64,000 nucleotides of DNA from Rostratula benghalensis (GCA_013399305.1 VXAI01000046.1:3596731-3660730), one strand, 5' to 3'; shown: positions 28,201 through 41,050, counted from the first letter of the stretch. Numbers and translations: made by a program. Notes: generated from the sequence alone by a model not told the origin.

Positions 28201-31200
28201 TGTGGTTTGATTGGGGTTTTTTTGTTTGGTTTTTGAACCTGCAGGTAGTTTGTCTAGTCCTGTTTTTGTGATAAAACTTCATGCCTTGTTGTCTGTTTTA
28301 AATATAATTAAAATTTCTGCAGATTATAATGCAGAAAACAAAAAAGCTAATATAAAACAGAAGCTAAGTTGCTAAGCTGTAACCAGGCAAGGTTTCTTTC
28401 ATATGATCTAGTCCTTTAAACAATTTGAATATTTGGGAAGAAGGTAACAAGTTATTTTAATTCTCAAAAGTGTATTTTACTGTTTCTCTTTCTTCAAGCA
28501 GTGGAGAATGTAAACCTGGGCTGTAAATCCAATCGCCTACAAAAGCTACTGTTACTTTTTCAGCCATTAAGAATGACTACAAGTCAAGTAACTGACTTGG
28601 AGCCTGCACTCATTGTGGTACAACTGCTTGTAATGGTTCCTAATGCTATGATTTGAGATAGTTTATGTTGGGACACTATTAATTTCAATTTGCTGATTAC
28701 TAGCTATGCTGCTACCACATGTTCTTATCACTTTGTATGAACACATCTCTTCCAGTCATAGGCTGGCTGTGGGTCCAAATAACTCCACTGCTAGGGAATA
28801 CAGATGGGGAGAAATAGTAATGGCTGTGGCTCCACGTTAGATGTTTCTAGTATTTAAAAAGACTTTGGCAGTGACCTGATCTTCTTCCCCATCTCCTAGT
28901 CTATGGCCAAGGACTTACCTTTGTCTGAGGAATGATTGGAAAGGCAGTAAGGAATGAACCTGGCAGTTTCCCCATGCTTGATGCATTGTTGAGAGCCCAT
29001 GCTGAGATACACACATAGCTGTCTGAAAGATCTAGAGCTTGGGAGAGAGCACCCAGTGTCAGCTTTGCTCTAGGTATCTACTGGTCCCAGCAGATTGGCT
29101 CTCACAGGTTTATCACATTTGACTGATTAAACCTGCTGCTTCTAAACTTGGACTTTAACTATGGAGTCCTGGTTGCTGTTGTAGTAGAATTTCTAAGCTT
29201 TTCCAGACTACAGGCTAATAATTTACAACTTCGTATAGGTGGTGCCTTTGACATCTAACAGAGCAAAAGATGTCAAACAGTAATATTTTGGGTAAATTCT
29301 CAGTGATGGTGTAATGCTTTGAAAAAGGATTATAGGTGCATAAGTCACATGCAAGAAATTGAACATATATAATCAAACCTGCATGATACATCAGATTGAA
29401 CAGTTAGTGGCTCATCTAACTAGATATTCTTAATTTTATTTAGGGAATTATGCTGGTGTATGACATTACAAATGAAAAGTCTTTTGACAACATAAAAAAC
29501 TGGATCAGAAACATAGAGGAGGTAAGTGCTTTGGAAAGTACTTCTTACTCGTTACATCTTATGATACTGCCTGGAACAATTAATAATCAAGTAATTTCTC
29601 ACTTTCATTACAGTAGGGAACATATATGGCCAAATCAGACTATGCAGTGAATGCAACAGTGGTTCTTTGTTTATCTAGGGATAGAAGGTAGAAAATCTAA
29701 GTTAAAAAAGTAAGCACAAAGTGTTTAAGAACTGCTCTTGCTATATAGATTTTATTGTTGTTCTTTTGCTTTTGGGAGTGTCTAAGGTATGGGAAGGAGC
29801 AAGATCTTGTGACTATCTTTCACTGAGATGATGACAGATCTGTCTAATTGCCGTTGTTACTGTGTTGTGGTTTTGTTCAATTAGAGATTTTTGACCTTTT
29901 CATTTGGTCTTGAGTGTCCTTCTTGCTAACATACTGTAAATTATTTAATGGGGCATGCTGTCAATTAGGGATAGGTCATTATGAAGTTAGAGGCAAAACC
30001 TTAGTTTTAGTGAGGCTGTATTCAGAGAACAGAATATTACTGGGTATTTTTCCTTAAACGTAAAATCTATGGGTTTTTCTTTAGTATTGCTTTTCAGCTC
30101 TTAAGCAAAACTCCTGTATTAGTGACCAATTTGACCTAATAGTGACAGGGTGAGAAGAGTCGTCTTGCTGAAGTTTTCTTGCTGAAGTTGTTATTACTTA
30201 AAAAGTCTTTTATCTATTTTAAAAATGCAAATAGATTGCATAATGATACTCCAACCAAATACCCCAGATGTCCGTCTACCAATTTGAAGTAAAGTGTGTA
30301 CCAGTACTTTTCTGGAATAGCCATGTGCCTGTGCATGTTGCAGCCCGGTACAGAGCTCAGGGTATCTGGTCTGTAAAAATACTCAGAAAAATCTAATCTG
30401 GGAGTATGTACTCCAGTCTAGTTTAATATTTAGATATTAAATTGCTTGTTTCAGCAAGGCAGTTTCTTGCTTAGTAATTCCTTCACGTTAGATGACTTTA
30501 TAACAAGTTATCATTTGGGGATGAGTTCGACACGTCAGTTTATTGAAAATATCATTGTACTTTTTCTGAGAAATTACTTTTTCTTGATTCAGCATGCCTC
30601 TTCAGATGTAGAAAGAATGATCCTGGGTAACAAGTGTGATATGAATGAAAAAAGACAAGTCTCAAAAGAGAAAGGGGAGAAGGTAAGCTTTGGTGACTTA
30701 ACTTACTTGAAAGGCTACTTTTCTTAGGATTTTGTCTGCTGGATATTTGATATGTTTCAGGCATATGAAAGAATGTGCCTCAAACTTCTCATTTCAGAAA
30801 CTTTCGCATTCTGTAGGATGCCAGGTTTGGAGGTTTTGGTTTTAAATAGCACTTGACTTGTCTTCAAGTTTGCTGAAACGTAATGGTGCTGTTGTCTTGA
30901 GGGAAAGACGCTGTAAAGAATGTTGACCTTTGCTCTAGCGTCAAGTATTCTAAATCTCACTATAAAGCTTTGTTATAGCTTGATCGTGCTGTATGCACTC
31001 CACCATGGTGCTTACTTACTCGTGTCATAAGCACTGTTATTAAAGCTTAAGTAAGAAGTTGTTCTGTAGAACAAACAAGCAAGTGAGAATATTATATAAT
31101 ACAGCTGAAATAGTGTGAGTGAAGTTCTAAAGTAGTAGCTGAAGTTCTGCTAACAGAACTTAAGGGTTGGCTGTATGTAGTTATCTGGTCCAAAAATCCA

Positions 31201-34200
31201 TATCAGTGAAGGTTCTATCCTAGTGTTCTTTTAGGTTCTAAGTAAGTCTTTTTTAACCTCTTTCTTGGTTTTGAAATTACATGACCTGTTCTAATATTTT
31301 TGTCTAATTGTCCGGAAACTTTGATGTTTTGCAAGAGAAAAACAGAAGTGAAGCTTGTTTGGTTTGGTACGGAAAGCTTGCTGCAGCGTACAGTATCTCT
31401 ATTATTAATCTATGTGAAATATTCCAAACATTTTCACAAAGGAACTTCAAAAACACTAATTAACTGTAACTTCTCTTCCAGTTAGCAATTGATTATGGAA
31501 TCAAATTTTTGGAGACAAGTGCGAAATCCAGCATAAATGTGGAAGAGGTAAGAGAGGGGTGTTAACTGAGATGTGTTTCTTGAACTAGTACTAAGGAGGT
31601 ACATTTCATGATCCAATGGGCTTACTGACCTGATCTGCGACCTGAAGTCCTGGCCATGCTCCTGGGTCATCAATTGTGTGGCATTTAGAGATCTGCTGCA
31701 AAATCTGGAATTTCTTGTTTACTGGTAATGGCCAGAATTGTTTTTTAAATGGATGTTAACAGAGTAGTTATCTGTTACTGTACTGAACAGTTGCTTCAGA
31801 CTTCTGTGCCTTGCCACTAAAATTACAAGTGGGAATGGGGCTGATTGTAGAAGGATGCTTTGTGCAGGAAATTGTATTCAGGATGGGATTCCAGTAAAGT
31901 AAATCCTCTTTCAGAATAACATGCTACTGTGTCTAGGACCCTCTAGGTTACTATTAAATATATACTATGCAGATGAGACTGAAGATTTGTATGTTGACCT
32001 GAAACATCAGCATAGGCTGTCGTAGGCTCATGGTAGCAGAGGAAGGCAGCTTATAATACTTTATAGACTTGCAATCTGTTTTCCTGCAAATAATTTTTTT
32101 TGGAAAAACGGAAGATTCCTATTTATGAGAGCATCAGGAAATACAGTTGGAAGGAAGAGTGGCTCTACTCCAGTCTGTCTTGCCATGAATCACTCTTGTC
32201 ATCTCAAGGAGGTTTGGGGGAGGATCTTAATTCTATGAAAAGCATGGACAAGAAAATAATAGCATATCAAAAGGCAGTGATATTAAGATTCATTCATATA
32301 AGGTAGACTTGTTCTTAAATGCTGTTCCTGTACATAATAATTTAAAAGTCTTTCATGTCTAGTCATGAGATACCTTTTAAAAGTCTCCCGAACACATACT
32401 TCAGGTCATGCAGCTAACAAATTAGCTAGAAACTAGAGAGTTAGTTACTGTAAAATAGCGTGACTGATGCTGTGCCTGCCAAGCGCTTTTTTACTGATCC
32501 CATGAGGATTGTTACACAGTACAGTTGGAATGGGCTCATTTGGATTGTGCTGCATCTGGAATAGTGCTTGACCTGATTTTTCAGTGCCTCCATGATTCTT
32601 AGAGCAGACAATAGAAGTGTGAACTTTACTGGTGAATACCAATGGTGGATAGCAATAGCCTCCTAAAAGCAAATGACCTGTCTTCCTCATTAGTTCCTCC
32701 AGATGGTTGAGTTGCACTTTCACAATGTGCCCGCCAGTTTCTTTTTAACTCCTATAGCTCGTTAAATGTACACCATTTAGTTTGTGCTTACTCCAAACCA
32801 CTTAGCTATCTGAATTTATTTTTTTTTTAAATTCAGAAGTGAAGAAAGCATAAAAAAAAATGCAGCTGGGATAGGCATTCAGCAAGTAATGATTTAATCT
32901 TCGTTCCATCAAATGCTTAATTTGTGGGAAATTACATGTATTCTTATGATCAGAAGTGAATTAATGTCTTTATTTGCTTTAATTTATTTGCATTAAATAA
33001 GTGTCTCTCTTGGAATATATTCCAAACACAATGAGAGAGGAAATGTTTAGTTTTATATATTCTGTAGCTGTTGTTTGTTGATATCTCCAGATAGCCTAAG
33101 ATACTGCTTTTCCCCTGCTTCTGGAGAGTTGCAGAACTTTTCTGCTGCAGAAGTTTCTTTGCTCCTTCACATATTTCAAGTCTGAGATACTGAGATTTGC
33201 CAGAATTATTTTACCATGATGATTTTTTTTTTATAGGGACGCTGGAAGCGTAAGTAATATTATAGGTAGCCCAGGGGCAAAACTTTTGGAGGACAGAAAG
33301 CAAGCTAGCCTTAATGTGAATTCCTGGGCATGCCTCCCTGGGGGTTCCTGGTTGGGATGTACAATACAGTTTAGCCAAAAAAAACCCCTACCAACTCAAA
33401 GTGTGTGCAGCCTTCTCTTCAGCAGTTCTTATTTGTTGTTTTTTATTTTTCCCCAAGGGGTATTTGATGGGAAGGTCTGTTCAGTTGCTTCAAAGTTGGA
33501 AGGATGGAGACTAAAAATAGGATTTTTTTTCTTTATAAAGCATTCTTATTACAGTTTTAAGTAAACAGCTGTTGTATATAGAATGCCTTGCAGCTCAAAG
33601 TACTACCAGTGGCCTACAGAATACTGTGTTATTGAGACATCTGGAGTAGCCGGACACATTTTGTCTTTAATGTGTCTTGTGACTAACACTTTTTTTTTAT
33701 TTCTACTCTTCACCAGGCATTTTTCACACTTGCACGGGACATTATGACAAAGCTCAACAGAAAAATGGTTTGTATTTCCAATTTGTGTACAAACTAGATA
33801 TATTGAAATGACTGACATAATAATTGGCTGAGTAGTAGCCCTGACAGAAATCTCCTGGTGCTTACAGTGGATGCTCGATCAAATTTGAGCAAATAGTGCT
33901 TTATCACGTTTTATTACACATTGGTGTGTAATTGTTTTTTATTTTCCATGAATGTTAACATTTGGCAGTGTGAAACTGATGTGTTCCTTTGAAATACACT
34001 ACTGTGATCCTTGCTTTATTGAACATCAAATTAGGTCGTTGCTCCTTATGGGTTGTTGGATAAATGCTTCTTTTTAAAATAGGCGACTTTATTAAATTAC
34101 TGCCAGAGGTTGGATAATTGAGGAGCTGAAGTTGCAACAGCCCTCTGCTCTGGTTATTGCTTTGCAAAGAGAGGGGGAAGTGGGGAAGGAAACTAGGAGA

Positions 34201-34351
34201 GCTAGACTAATTTTTTTTCCTTGCATTTTATCATGTCGATACTCTTTTTTTCTTTCAGAATGACAACAGTTCATCAGGGGCAGGTGGGCCAGTAAAAATA
34301 ACAGAAAACCGATCTAAGAAGAGCAGCTTCTTTCGATGCACGCTACTTTGA
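10105..34351 (+). CDS. RAB8B: Rab8B small GTPase, complete gene of eight coding exons
   Basis: Rab8 GTPases switch between GDP and GTP forms on Golgi, recycling-endosome and ciliary vesicles and drive exocytic traffic to the plasma membrane. Coding exons are 10105-10228, 26786-26846, 28009-28069, 29444-29521, 30593-30682, 31482-31547, 33717-33767 and 34259-34351. They sum to 624 nt, 207 residues plus stop, the known Rab8B length, and phases agree at every junction. Visible motifs: P-loop GDSGVGKT (15-22), switch I Thr40 in FISTIG, DTAGQ (63-67, catalytic Gln67), switch II Thr72 (the LRRK2 target site in mammals), NKCD (121-124), ETSAK (149-153) and a C-terminal CTLL prenylation motif with Cys204. 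Rab8B rather than Rab8A follows from KTCLLF, DGKKIK, the MTKLNRKM stretch, the Ser/Gly-rich tail and the RPS27L/CA12 synteny. The ATG has A at -3 and G at +4. The protein appears intact. Confidence 0.98.
14361..14484 (+). repeat. 62-bp tandem duplication
   Basis: Two head-to-tail copies, 14361-14422 and 14423-14484, begin GATAGTACTGT and end TTCCTTA. They differ at four positions by eye count. Each copy carries GATTTTTACAG, which resembles a splice acceptor. The repeat lies deep in RAB8B intron 1. Confidence 0.93.
25140..25420. promoter_or_regulatory. Candidate conserved noncoding element in RAB8B intron 1
   Basis: This AT-rich but non-repetitive stretch has an octamer ATGCAAAT (25223-25230) running into TAATGCA, and a near-palindrome AATTAATGCAATTAATT (25310-25326) built from opposed TAAT cores. 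Such arrangements suit POU or homeodomain factors. Function is inference only; cross-species conservation was not tested. Confidence 0.3.
26786..26846 (+). CDS. RAB8B: RAB8B coding exon 2
   Basis: The exon is 61 nt, acceptor TCTGACAG and donor GTAAGT. It encodes [20 protein letters not shown], ending two bases into Trp62. It forms the effector loop and interswitch strands. KK at the DGKK site is Rab8B-like (Rab8A has KR). Confidence 0.97.
28009..28069 (+). CDS. RAB8B: RAB8B coding exon 3 (switch II)
   Basis: The exon is 61 nt, acceptor AATTTTAG and donor GTAAGTG. It encodes [20 protein letters not shown] and a final Met. It contains the DTAGQ motif with the GTP-hydrolysis Gln67, and Thr72. 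Confidence 0.97.
29444..29521 (+). CDS. RAB8B: RAB8B coding exon 4
   Basis: The exon is 78 nt, phase 0 at both ends. The acceptor is TTATTTAG and the donor GTAAGTG. It encodes [20 protein letters not shown] then IRNIEE, the beta-4/alpha-3 region of the Rab fold. Confidence 0.97.
30593..30682 (+). CDS. RAB8B: RAB8B coding exon 5 (NKCD guanine-binding motif)
   Basis: The exon is 90 nt, phase 0. The acceptor is TTGATTCAG and the donor GTAAGC. It encodes [20 protein letters not shown] then [14 protein letters not shown] gives guanine specificity. Compared with human Rab8B as I recall it, there are conservative changes Asp to Glu at 128 and Arg to Lys at 135. Confidence 0.97.
31482..31547 (+). 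CDS. RAB8B: RAB8B coding exon 6 (SAK motif)
   Basis: The exon is 66 nt, phase 0. The acceptor is TCTTCCAG and the donor GTAAGA. It encodes [20 protein letters not shown] then EE. ETSAK contacts the guanine base. Ile at the SSI position replaces the Thr I recall in human Rab8B. Confidence 0.97.
33717..33767 (+). CDS. RAB8B: RAB8B coding exon 7
   Basis: The exon is 51 nt, phase 0. The acceptor is CTTCACCAG. It encodes [17 protein letters not shown], the last helix. The donor GTTTGT departs from the usual GTRAGT at +3 to +4. Confidence 0.96.
34259..34351 (+). CDS. RAB8B: RAB8B coding exon 8, C-terminus and stop
   Basis: The exon holds 93 nt of coding sequence including TGA at 34349-34351. It follows a long pyrimidine tract ending CTTTCAG. 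It encodes the flexible hypervariable tail [20 protein letters not shown] and ends SFFRCTLL. Cys204 is the geranylgeranylation site that anchors Rab8 to membranes. Confidence 0.97.
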   Translation, partial: NDNSSSGAGGPVKITENRSKKSSFFRCTLL

Positions 34352-35075
34352 TGAACTTCTAATGATAGACTGCAGCACACTTAGAACCTTTTCTGCTTCT
34401 TTGAAAGCACAGGGTCACAAAGCCTCAGAAATAATACCACCAAGCTGCTGCTGAGAGCTCCATTGAACGTAGACTGCGATACACAAAATATCAAGTGGAT
34501 TTTGCTCACTAAGCCTATTGACCTGTCAGGCTCTTCTTTCTCAGATATGGAAGCTATGAAGTGGAGACACAAATGCAAGAGTTAACTTGTTTTCCTTTTT
34601 TACTTTCTGTTTTGTTGCCTGTTGCAAAAGCTGCTATGTTTCTTTTAACTTTGCACATCCATATTGGCCTCTTAATGCCTGTTACAGCACAATCTTACAT
34701 TTGTATTTGCACAGTTTGACTTGTAAAAAATATACTTAACAGATTTGTGCAGGTTCTTCTTTATTTAAACAAATTTATTTTCAAGCAGAAGAGCCAGGGG
34801 AAAAATTAAGTCTTGCTTCCATTATTTTCTATGCTGTACCTTCATGGCCATGACTGCAGTATGGATGTTGACACTCTACTGATGAGAATTACTGTAACAA
34901 TTGGCGTTTAACAATTTGTATGGGTTTTGTTTCTTAGATGCACAAATCTGTTCATGCAGAAGCTATGGCTTCTATTCTGAATGTAGTATGTTGCTTTTCT
35001 TTCTTTACCAGACCTAGCGAAGTTGTGTTCTGAATTGCCAGTCACTGATTCACAGATGCACCTTTCAGTTATTTA

Positions 35076-35081
35076 AATAAA
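35076..35081 (+). terminator. RAB8B: Candidate proximal RAB8B polyadenylation signal
   Basis: AATAAA lies about 725 bp after the stop codon, with a T-rich stretch (GTGTCTTTCC) after it. Confidence 0.5.
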
Positions 35082-38018
35082 CACAGTGTCTTTCCTCACT
35101 TAACTTCCCTTTATGAGCTTCAACTGTCTGCACCTTTTTTGTTTCTGATGAGGAAATACGCTCTGGAGTTGAAATCATCGTCACAGATTGGCCTCATCAC
35201 TATCACTTAAGTGGCTTGTGGAAGCTGAATGCATGAGTTCTGAGTAACCGCTTTGTGGATTCATTTGTTCAGAAATGACTGCTTCTAAAGGTGACTTCCA
35301 TTTCTGCTGTAAATCTAAGGATGGTTTGGTTGAGTCTGCTAACCATCGACCCTTGACAATAGAGGTGTCCAAAAACTAGTGCTTCCTGTGCAGTTGCAAA
35401 AGTTTCTCAAGTTCTGGCACTAAGGAAACATTCACATTAGGGCTATAATGTACTATTAGTTAAGCAGTTCACACTGAATGTGTGAAGCCCTCTCTGGTCT
35501 GCTCAAGCAGTTAAGTTATTTTTTTTCATCAAAAACTGGTACAGTGACCTAGACTGTTAGAAGCAGAGTTGAAACGTAGTTGCCTTTTTTTACTCAACTG
35601 AGTGTTGTATGACTTAGTCTTTGTTCTACTACTTTTGTATTGTCTTCTGAAGAAGTTCCTCTATGAGCAACAAAAACAGGTGCTTTAGTTCTGTTCATGT
35701 GCCAAATTTGGACCATTGTAAGCTTTAACTACAAGTTTGTGTCGAGCATGTTTGTTCTTAGGGGATAGTGCGTTCCATCACTGTCCAAGTCAACATCTGG
35801 CTTAGTGCTTGCTTTTCCACACCACGCTGGCTGTAAACAGCCAGTTGGGCACTCCCACAGGTAACCACTTCCATTTGTGGTGGCAGGTACTGGATTTGTC
35901 ATCTCTGGGTCTGGTGTAAATATTGTGGAAGTGAATGGGCCAATAGCATTAGATTTGAAGACTTCTGATTTTGGAAGGTTTAACGTTGGTAGCTGGTCCC
36001 GTGAAGTTGTAAGTGGTTATCAGCCTGTCCCCACATGTAGTCTAATAGAAATAGTGTTTGTAACTAGATGGCGAATCTCATAAACTGCTGTTGCTGCACT
36101 AAAACAGAAAAATCTTCATGGCAACAAGGTTTAGTGAAAAAACGAAGCAACCCTAACTGCTCTGTTGTCTACCCTTGATGTTTTTCTCGGACAGGCTAAA
36201 GCAGTTATGTTTTCTGTATGGTTTAAAAAAAAGTGCTTCTATACAGAAAGTGTTGTGACACCAATTATGAATGTTGTTTATTTTCAGTAATTTACCTCTG
36301 ACTTATTTGGTGTCGTAATACTTCGATTTTTATCTCAGGGGTTGTCTGCAAACCAAAACTGACATGTTCTGTGTTTGGCACCGTTTACAGAATGCTTTGT
36401 ATTGTTTTTCCTGTCTTCACTGTGTGGTTAAATGTTCATTCAATATTAGTCTCCATGAACTTCCCTTTGAAAGAGCCTGTAAGTAGTAGAGTCTATGAAG
36501 TGCTTCTTGAAGCAGCAGCGAATTTGGGGTATCTGCTCTGGGGGGTGGGGAGGGTGGAGAGAAGAAAAACTTGCTATTTTCTTACATTTAGCTGTGCTAA
36601 ACTGTACATAAATGTGAGGTAAGACCATAGGAAATTCACTTTATGCATGATAAAATAATGCAGTAAATATTTCACTTTGCTTAATGTTCATGTAAAGTTC
36701 ATCTTTTTCTATTTGTAGAAGAATTTAATGCAATTTTGTTGTCCCCTGCTGAAACTGAAGAATTCTAATTTCATGTGGTCTTGTGGATAAGGTAAAACGC
36801 AGATTTCTCTCTCTTTCTTTGTTGTTTTGCCCCCACCCCTCTTCTCCGGCAGTATTACTGATGGCTGAGTGGCTGCACTTTATGGGTGTGCTAACTTGTG
36901 GTCAGCGTAGACCTCTTTCTGTGTACAGTCTGCCATGTCAGACGTTGAAAAATGTGCTGTATCTTAGCGTGCAAACAGCTGCGTGTTTTACTGGGAATTT
37001 TTTTAGCTGTATTTTCCTTTAGCTGAGCGGGTGATGATAATGGTATGTTCTGCCTATGCATCAGATGCTGGGTACTGGAGGCTTTTCTAATATCACTATG
37101 ATCGTTTCGTGCGGTCTCTACTGCACACTTCTGTGCAGTTGCTACTTTGCTCAAGACTATATAATCTACATTTTGAAGGACTCTTAACTATACCTCAGTC
37201 AACTAGTTAGTGTTCTAATGTCCACTAGACTGAAAGTCAAATAATTATTATTAAACAGCAAATGTATTTCTGTTTTGTTCCAGAAATTGCCATTAACCTT
37301 TCAGGAAAGGCAGACATTTTTTGGTGGTTTTTGATAAAACGACAATGCTATTTATGCTGTTGAGTTTTATGAAGTCTCTCCCTCAGCCCCATATTTGTGC
37401 ACTGTAATCTGGACCAATATTTTTCTAAATGGTTTTAAAAAAAAAAAAAAAACAAACCCAAAACTCAGCCCAACAATAACCCAACTGGTCTGAGTGCTTT
37501 GCAGTTTTAGCTGTCAGCTCAGCAAAACATGCACAAGACGTTTTTGTTGAGCATATCTAGAATAATTGATTTATTATTACTGTCTGGAAGTTCTGTTATT
37601 GCTAAAGCTGAAACCACTGGTGAAACTTCACGCAGTTCACTTTTCTACTTGGGGGACAGTCTCTACAGTGCTAATTGACTTTTCAGACCTGTAGTTCTTT
37701 TTACTGAAAGTATTTCCCATTTTAAGTACCTTTCCCGTGCTAGTCTGCAGAAGTCAAGTGAATTAAGTGGATCATTTTCACAAGTGAATAAAGGAGTCTT
37801 TGAATATACATATCACATTAAAATATTGTGAATAGACAACGATTTGAAAGTACACGAATCATACGTAAAATGCATAAATGTGGTATTTGTGAAAATGCAT
37901 CCGTTTTTGATCATTAATGTAACTGAAATTTTGGTATGTTAAACTTCTTGGTCTGTAGGTGATAATGGGTCTTTTATTCTCCATTCACTGAACTGCTTAT
38001 GCCATTCTTATTCTTATA

Positions 38019-38024
38019 AATAAA
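38019..38024 (+). terminator. RAB8B: Candidate distal RAB8B polyadenylation signal
   Basis: AATAAA with a typical downstream GT/T-rich element. A second signal lies about 110 bp later (38132-38137) and a third at 38472-38477. Confidence 0.5.
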
Positions 38025-38500
38025 ACTTGTATTTCTTTGTTCCACAAAAGCAGGATTTCCATCGATTTTTCTTGCTTCTGGTGAATTTAAGTATTTTAGT
38101 GCATTCCTATGGCCTTACAAACATTTTTGCAAATAAAACTTCAATTACAGTTATTTTAATGCTATATAGCTACTAAATTCAGAATAAAAAGTATAGTCAT
38201 TCAGAAAATACTTAATTTTGAAATAGAAGTGTTCTACTGTGTGTGTTTAAGCACATTTTCTCTCTGGTATAAAGGTGTAATGTGAAAAGCTCCTGCAGAT
38301 AAAAGTGAACTTGTCATGTGGATAACTTGTAAACTTAGTCATTAATTGTGTATTGATGTGTATAGACAAAAACCCAAACCCACCCCTTAAAAAAAAAAAC
38401 AAAACCAAACCCTTCACACTCCGATGGTTTTATTATTCCATGTGAACTTTTTTACAACTATGTGTGTCTCAAATAAAAGTTACATAATGAAAAATATTTG

Positions 38501-41009
38501 GAGTATTCTGTATGAAATATTCCAGGTAGTTTTTATAAAGTTGGCATTGCCACTCTGTTTTTGATAAAGCTCCTGTGGAAAGTTGTCCAGCAGAGTTGCA
38601 TCTGTAAAGCATTGCTCAGCTTCAGTGGCAAACGACCAGGGGTTTTGTATGGCTTCGCTTGTTCCTAAACTTGACTGATTTCTCCTGAAACATCTTCTGT
38701 CCTGCAGTGATTACTTAAATCTGTTATTTCAGTGACCTACAGCTTCATATGAACCGTGTTTTTTTCAGATCTTGAGTGTCATGAAATAACTTTCCAACAT
38801 AACTTCTAAGCAATGCCAGTAAAGATAACATGAGAGACAATTTCCAGACTGATTAAGAATTACATACCTACTTAAGCTGCTAACATTTTCTTTTTTTGTT
38901 GTTTGTACATCAGCCTTATGTGGAAGGCATGACTCTTAAGTGACCTGAGGCACAAATATCATTAATATAGCAAGCACTGTTTGTCCAGCTGCCTTCAGCA
39001 CTGAGTATTGGGGGATTTGACAGACATATTTGTTGGCTATTACATTAGCGATAGTTCTTGACTTGAAGAATATGGCAGTTTGGCAGTAACTCACAATGGG
39101 TATGAAAATTAGCAAACCTAAGGGAAGAAAGGTTTTGTCTGCCCAAGACAAAAGCAGGTTAATGGTTGAGACACCAAGGTGGGTGCCCTAAGGAGTAAAT
39201 GGGAAATGTAGGTGACAAATAGCTTCTAAACTTCATGCTTTTTATGTGCTCATCTAATACACTGTATTTAGCTGAAAGGATGTATTGTCTCTCTACCTCA
39301 CACAACAGGAAGCTGAAGTTACACACTATTATTTGTTGGTTTTGTTTGATTTGTTGTGTTTTTTTCAGACTGCTTCTGACAGACAAGCTTTGCTGCTTTA
39401 GGACCAGCTGTTGAAACATTAACTTGCAGATCCCCTTGATCTCAACTGTTTCTGAATGTTCAGCAATCCTAAAATCACTTTTGCAAGTCCTTCAATTCTC
39501 ACAGAAGTTGGCAGTTTGCATCTGCATCCTAATAACTTTTAAAATACCTTTGTATTCTCCATTTGTTAAGAGGAAATAGCAGTCACATGCTTCAAAATGG
39601 TTATTTATTGCAGTTCCTGGATCTATTTTTGGTTGCAGACTAGCAATTACTGTACAAATAGTGCGCACTTGTAGACCAGAGGCAAGCTGTTGGTACACAT
39701 GTATCCAGCTTTTATAACCTGGTAAATTGACTTTTTCTTAAATTATTATTTTTTCCAACTTGATTGAATAACAGCTCTGTAGAATTATTGAACTATAACA
39801 AAGACATCACTATAAAAATTCAAAGTATTTTTTTCTGATCTTCAAGAGATATAGAAGTGAAACTTTTTTTGTTGCATAATGTTATTCTTGTCATGAGGGC
39901 ATGGAATGGAATGCAAAACATACTGAAGAGAATTTTCAGTGCTCTAGGATGTTATGTAGTTGCTTCAAAATTTTTTTACTGTCTTCAGCATGGTACATCA
40001 GCCCTAAGCTTCTGCTGTGAGCTAACGTTACATAAAATTCCCTTGAGCATGTATTCAGTACATTTTGTTCCTTTAGTTCATGAAATGAAGTTCTAAGTTG
40101 TGAGCAGGATACGAGCGTTTTCCTCACAGGAGGAATTAACATGTTTAATGAATTGTGGAAAGTTTGTAATGATTTCAAAGTGAACAAGAATTCTGTAAAC
40201 ATTCACTATGTGTTGAGAATGTCACCCTATTTACTTGTCTTTTGAGTAGTAGATTGAGATGACCTATTGCAGTTGAGACGTTTTTCTGCTGATGCCACCA
40301 CTCCAAAAGTGTGCCTGTCATTCACAACTCCGACTGGTGATGGCAAGGCCGTGTGTTAGGCAGTGCTCTCTCAGTCTGGGACTTGTTTCAACATAGTCTT
40401 TGATTTCTCAGGGAAGCAGTACCATTGTGCTCACTAACCTTTTTGACTTGGTTTTTTTTTTTCAGTCTTTACTTACCCAATTTACTACAAGTGAAGTGCT
40501 TTTAAAAAAAATAACAAAGTTCAATGTTTAATTTCTTTTCAAGGCTGCTGGTAAATCCTTAGTGTTACTTTACTTTTTCTTTTTATTTTTTTTCCCCCCA
40601 GGCAACATAGCAACTAACTAGCTGTGGTATGTATTCTAGCTGCAAGGACGGAATTTTTCCAGGAAGCCTGAGCAAGTTCTGTCTGTGACATTAGTCTCTA
40701 ATGCTGCCCAATACTGCTTCTGAGCTTCCTCACCTGAAATGCAGTAACTCTGTAAAGCTCACATTTATGCTCTGACCAATAAAATATGCAGAAAAGAAAC
40801 TACACGTGTCTTAAAAACTGTTCGTAAGTAACTTCCCAGAACAGCGCTGGTAAGCGTACTTGAAATTAGGAAATGTGGGGATGGCTAATCCTTGAAAAAT
40901 AGTATTTAGTTAATTAGCATTTCTTTGAGCACACGCTGCTCCATTACTCTGCAGATATTTTATCTCCTTCGAGGGAGGGGAGGTTAAAAAAAAAAAAAAA
41001 CCCGTGGAG
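38501..41009. other. Intergenic DNA downstream of RAB8B
   Basis: AT-rich unique sequence with another AATAAA at about 40780. Open frames are at most 88 codons and have no motif. No exon or RNA gene was recognised. Confidence 0.55.
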
Positions 41010-41050
41010 CACAAGGCCCAATTGAAGCCGTTTTCCCGCCCTTTCCGCGG

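Larger units (their letters stand above)
26847..34258 (+). other. RAB8B: RAB8B introns 2-7
   Basis: Introns are 26847-28008, 28070-29443, 29522-30592, 30683-31481, 31548-33716 and 33768-34258, all GT-AG. Sequence is mostly unique and AT-rich, with poly-T tracts. An AT-rich patch at about 32870-33010 in intron 6 has TAAT cores and an ATTTGCAT octamer (32986-32993). No nested gene was recognised. Confidence 0.85.
34352..38500 (+). other. RAB8B: Probable long RAB8B 3' UTR
   Basis: After the stop there is no other gene start. Plus-strand AATAAA signals occur at 35076-35081, 38019-38024, 38132-38137 and 38472-38477. The one at 38019 is followed by a T/GT-rich stretch (CTTGTATTTCTTTGTTCC) and looks strongest. 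Alternative polyadenylation giving short and long UTRs is likely. The true 3' end cannot be chosen without RNA data. Confidence 0.6.
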
